Of a DNA stretch of 64,000 bases, positions 62,966 to 64,000 are shown piece after piece (position 1 is the stretch's first letter; each line of letters starts with the position of its first letter). Origin of the DNA: Gemmobacter nectariphilus DSM 15620. GTDB taxonomy: Bacteria; Pseudomonadota; Alphaproteobacteria; Rhodobacterales; Rhodobacteraceae. A program made the translations under genes and the position numbers. The stretch spans positions 1 through 64,000 of the forward strand of contig NZ_AUCM01000006.1 of assembly GCF_000429765.1 (NCBI RefSeq), in the 5' to 3' direction. The notes under the pieces were generated by a model. The model had not been told where the DNA came from, ran no database searches, and was given only the letters and a program-made list of their open reading frames with translations.

Positions 62966-64000
62966 CAGAAGGCCTGCCCGATGCCAAGGTAGAACTGCAA
63001 GCCATCCCCCTTTCGCCCGCCAGCCGGAACCGCAAGATCCAGCCGCAGGGGGCCAACCGGGGTTGCATAGCGCACACCAATGCCGGCGCCCGCGTGCCAG
63101 CTGGACAAGGCGCCAGCGTTGAACGTGGAATCCGTGATGCGGCCATAATCGAAGAAACCGACCAGGCCGATCTTTTCGGTCACCTTGCCCCGCACCTCCA
63201 GCGAGCCGCCCAGGAACCGCGATCCGCCCGAGGCGACCCCGCCGATCGTGACCCCCAGCGACTTGTAGGGCTGGCCGCGCACCGTGCCGCCGCCGCCCGA
63301 CCAGAAGCGATAATCCGTCGGCGTATCGTCCAGCGCGGCCCCCGCGATGAACCCGCCCTGAAAGCGCGCCGCGAAAACGATCCGCTTGCCCAGCGGATAG
63401 AACCCGCGCGCATCGACCGTGCCGCGCAGACCCGAAGCCGTGCCCCCGAACCCCAGGAACGGCATTGCCTCGGCGTCGATCCAGAAGCCCTTGCGGGTGT
63501 CCAGCGCATTGTCGCGCCGATCCCATGTCAGGCCAACCGGCAACGAGAGGCTGCGATAGTTGCGGGTGCCATTCGCATCGGTCGTGTGGGCAAAGGTGTA
63601 AACAACCTCCGCCCGCCCGGTCAGCTTGTCGTTGAAGATATGCGACAGGCCAAATCCGAACGAGGCCTGATCCGTGCGGCTGCCCGAATCGTTCACCCGC
63701 TCGACCCCCAGGGTCAGCTTGGCGGTGGTGTCGGGTGTAAAAGTGGCAGGGCGTTCCAGCGTGACGCCAAGGCTGTAATCCATCCCGCCGCTGCCCTTGA
63801 CGCCGATATTGGTCGCCTCGGCCTCGATCATCAGCCGCTCGCCGCCACCATTGAGGTTGCGATGCAGCCAATAGGCGGAAACCGTGGCGCCTTCGGTGCT
63901 GGTCAGTTCTGCCCCGAAGCCCAGCCGGCGCAGCGGCATTTCCGAAACGCTGGCCGCAATGTCCAGCGTGTTGCCGGGGCCAAGGGTTTCCGCCTCGGTC
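62965..64000 (-). CDS. tamA: TamA/BamA-family outer-membrane protein (5' end outside the window)
   Basis: C-terminal 345 residues of the Omp85-type barrel partner of TamB; the frame stays open to the window edge, so the N terminus (signal peptide and POTRA domains) lies beyond. Barrel strands are visible, including GVTLERPATFTPDTTAKLTLGVERV, LTWDRRDNALDTRKG, FWSGGGGTVRGQPYKSLGV (the VRGY-like L6 region) and the terminal GLQFYLGIGQAF with a C-terminal Phe, as expected for barrel recognition by BAM. It is coupled to tamB by a one-base overlap. Confidence 0.92.
   Translation of the reverse strand, partial: TEAETLGPGNTLDIAASVSEMPLRRLGFGAELTSTEGATVSAYWLHRNLNGGGERLMIEAEATNIGVKGSGGMDYSLGVTLERPATFTPDTTAKLTLGVERVNDSGSRTDQASFGFGLSHIFNDKLTGRAEVVYTFAHTTDANGTRNYRSLSLPVGLTWDRRDNALDTRKGFWIDAEAMPFLGFGGTASGLRGTVDARGFYPLGKRIVFAARFQGGFIAGAALDDTPTDYRFWSGGGGTVRGQPYKSLGVTIGGVASGGSRFLGGSLEVRGKVTEKIGLVGFFDYGRITDSTFNAGALSSWHAGAGIGVRYATPVGPLRLDLAVPAGGRKGDGLQFYLGIGQAF

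Overview
The window looks like chromosome from a high-GC alphaproteobacterium of the Rhodobacteraceae/Paracoccaceae type, probably Paracoccus or a close relative. The signs are a CcrM-type GANTC methyltransferase with GANTC sites upstream of it, the Mic60-HemY-HemD neighbourhood, a tandem of peptide deformylases next to fmt, an ALDH16-type dehydrogenase, the MsrPQ pair, and the general gene style. This is inference from gene content read by eye; no database search was possible. I saw no phage, transposase, CRISPR array or rRNA.

Layout. 0.5-10.5 kb holds housekeeping and envelope genes: msrPQ, a DUF302 protein, a fasciclin protein, dapB with a coupled WGR protein, rbfA, a phosphodiester-glycosidase-like protein, a CAP lipoprotein, a YkuD transpeptidase, a small secreted peptide, hemH, a methyltransferase, comF and a MazG-like protein. 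10.5-15 kb is a deoxyribose-phosphate catabolic operon (SorC/DeoR regulator, deoC, two-domain ALDH16) led by a nested palindrome. 15-17.6 kb is fmt plus three def paralogues, one of which has lost the active-site residues. 17.8-30 kb carries malY/patB, glk, ccrM, rnhB, a divergent pair around a twin palindromic operator, a membrane-anchored winged-helix protein, hisC, a periplasmic ClpP-like protein, an FAH-family enzyme, a D,D-carboxypeptidase with a SPOR domain, a HAD phosphatase and a ModA-like remnant.

30.1-44.1 kb is the most interesting region. It is a compact accessory catabolic cluster with an IclR and a LysR regulator, an MFS transporter, a three-gene ABC importer, two flavin reductases (one clearly RutF), RutA, an N-carbamoylsarcosine-amidase-like cysteine hydrolase, an N-carbamoyl-amino-acid-hydrolase-like nitrilase and two related amidases. 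Together they look like a pathway for importing a cyclic amide, ureide or pyrimidine-like compound, opening its ring with oxygen and trimming the N-carbamoyl and amide products. It is not the standard Rut operon. It lies against the 3' end of a tRNA-Thr(CGT).

44.4-64 kb is again core: hemY, Mic60 and hemD; tsaD, gpsA, a YciI protein and an EVE protein; a single-polypeptide AckA-PduL fusion that could interconvert acetyl-CoA and acetate; an exopolysaccharide locus (epimerase, sugar transferase, YjbH, YjbF and a YjbE-like peptide whose expected ATG reads AAG); a YihY membrane protein; and tamB and tamA, the latter cut by the window end. A short intergenic repeat (GTATTTGGAAAAAGGCAAAG and variants) is scattered between genes throughout.
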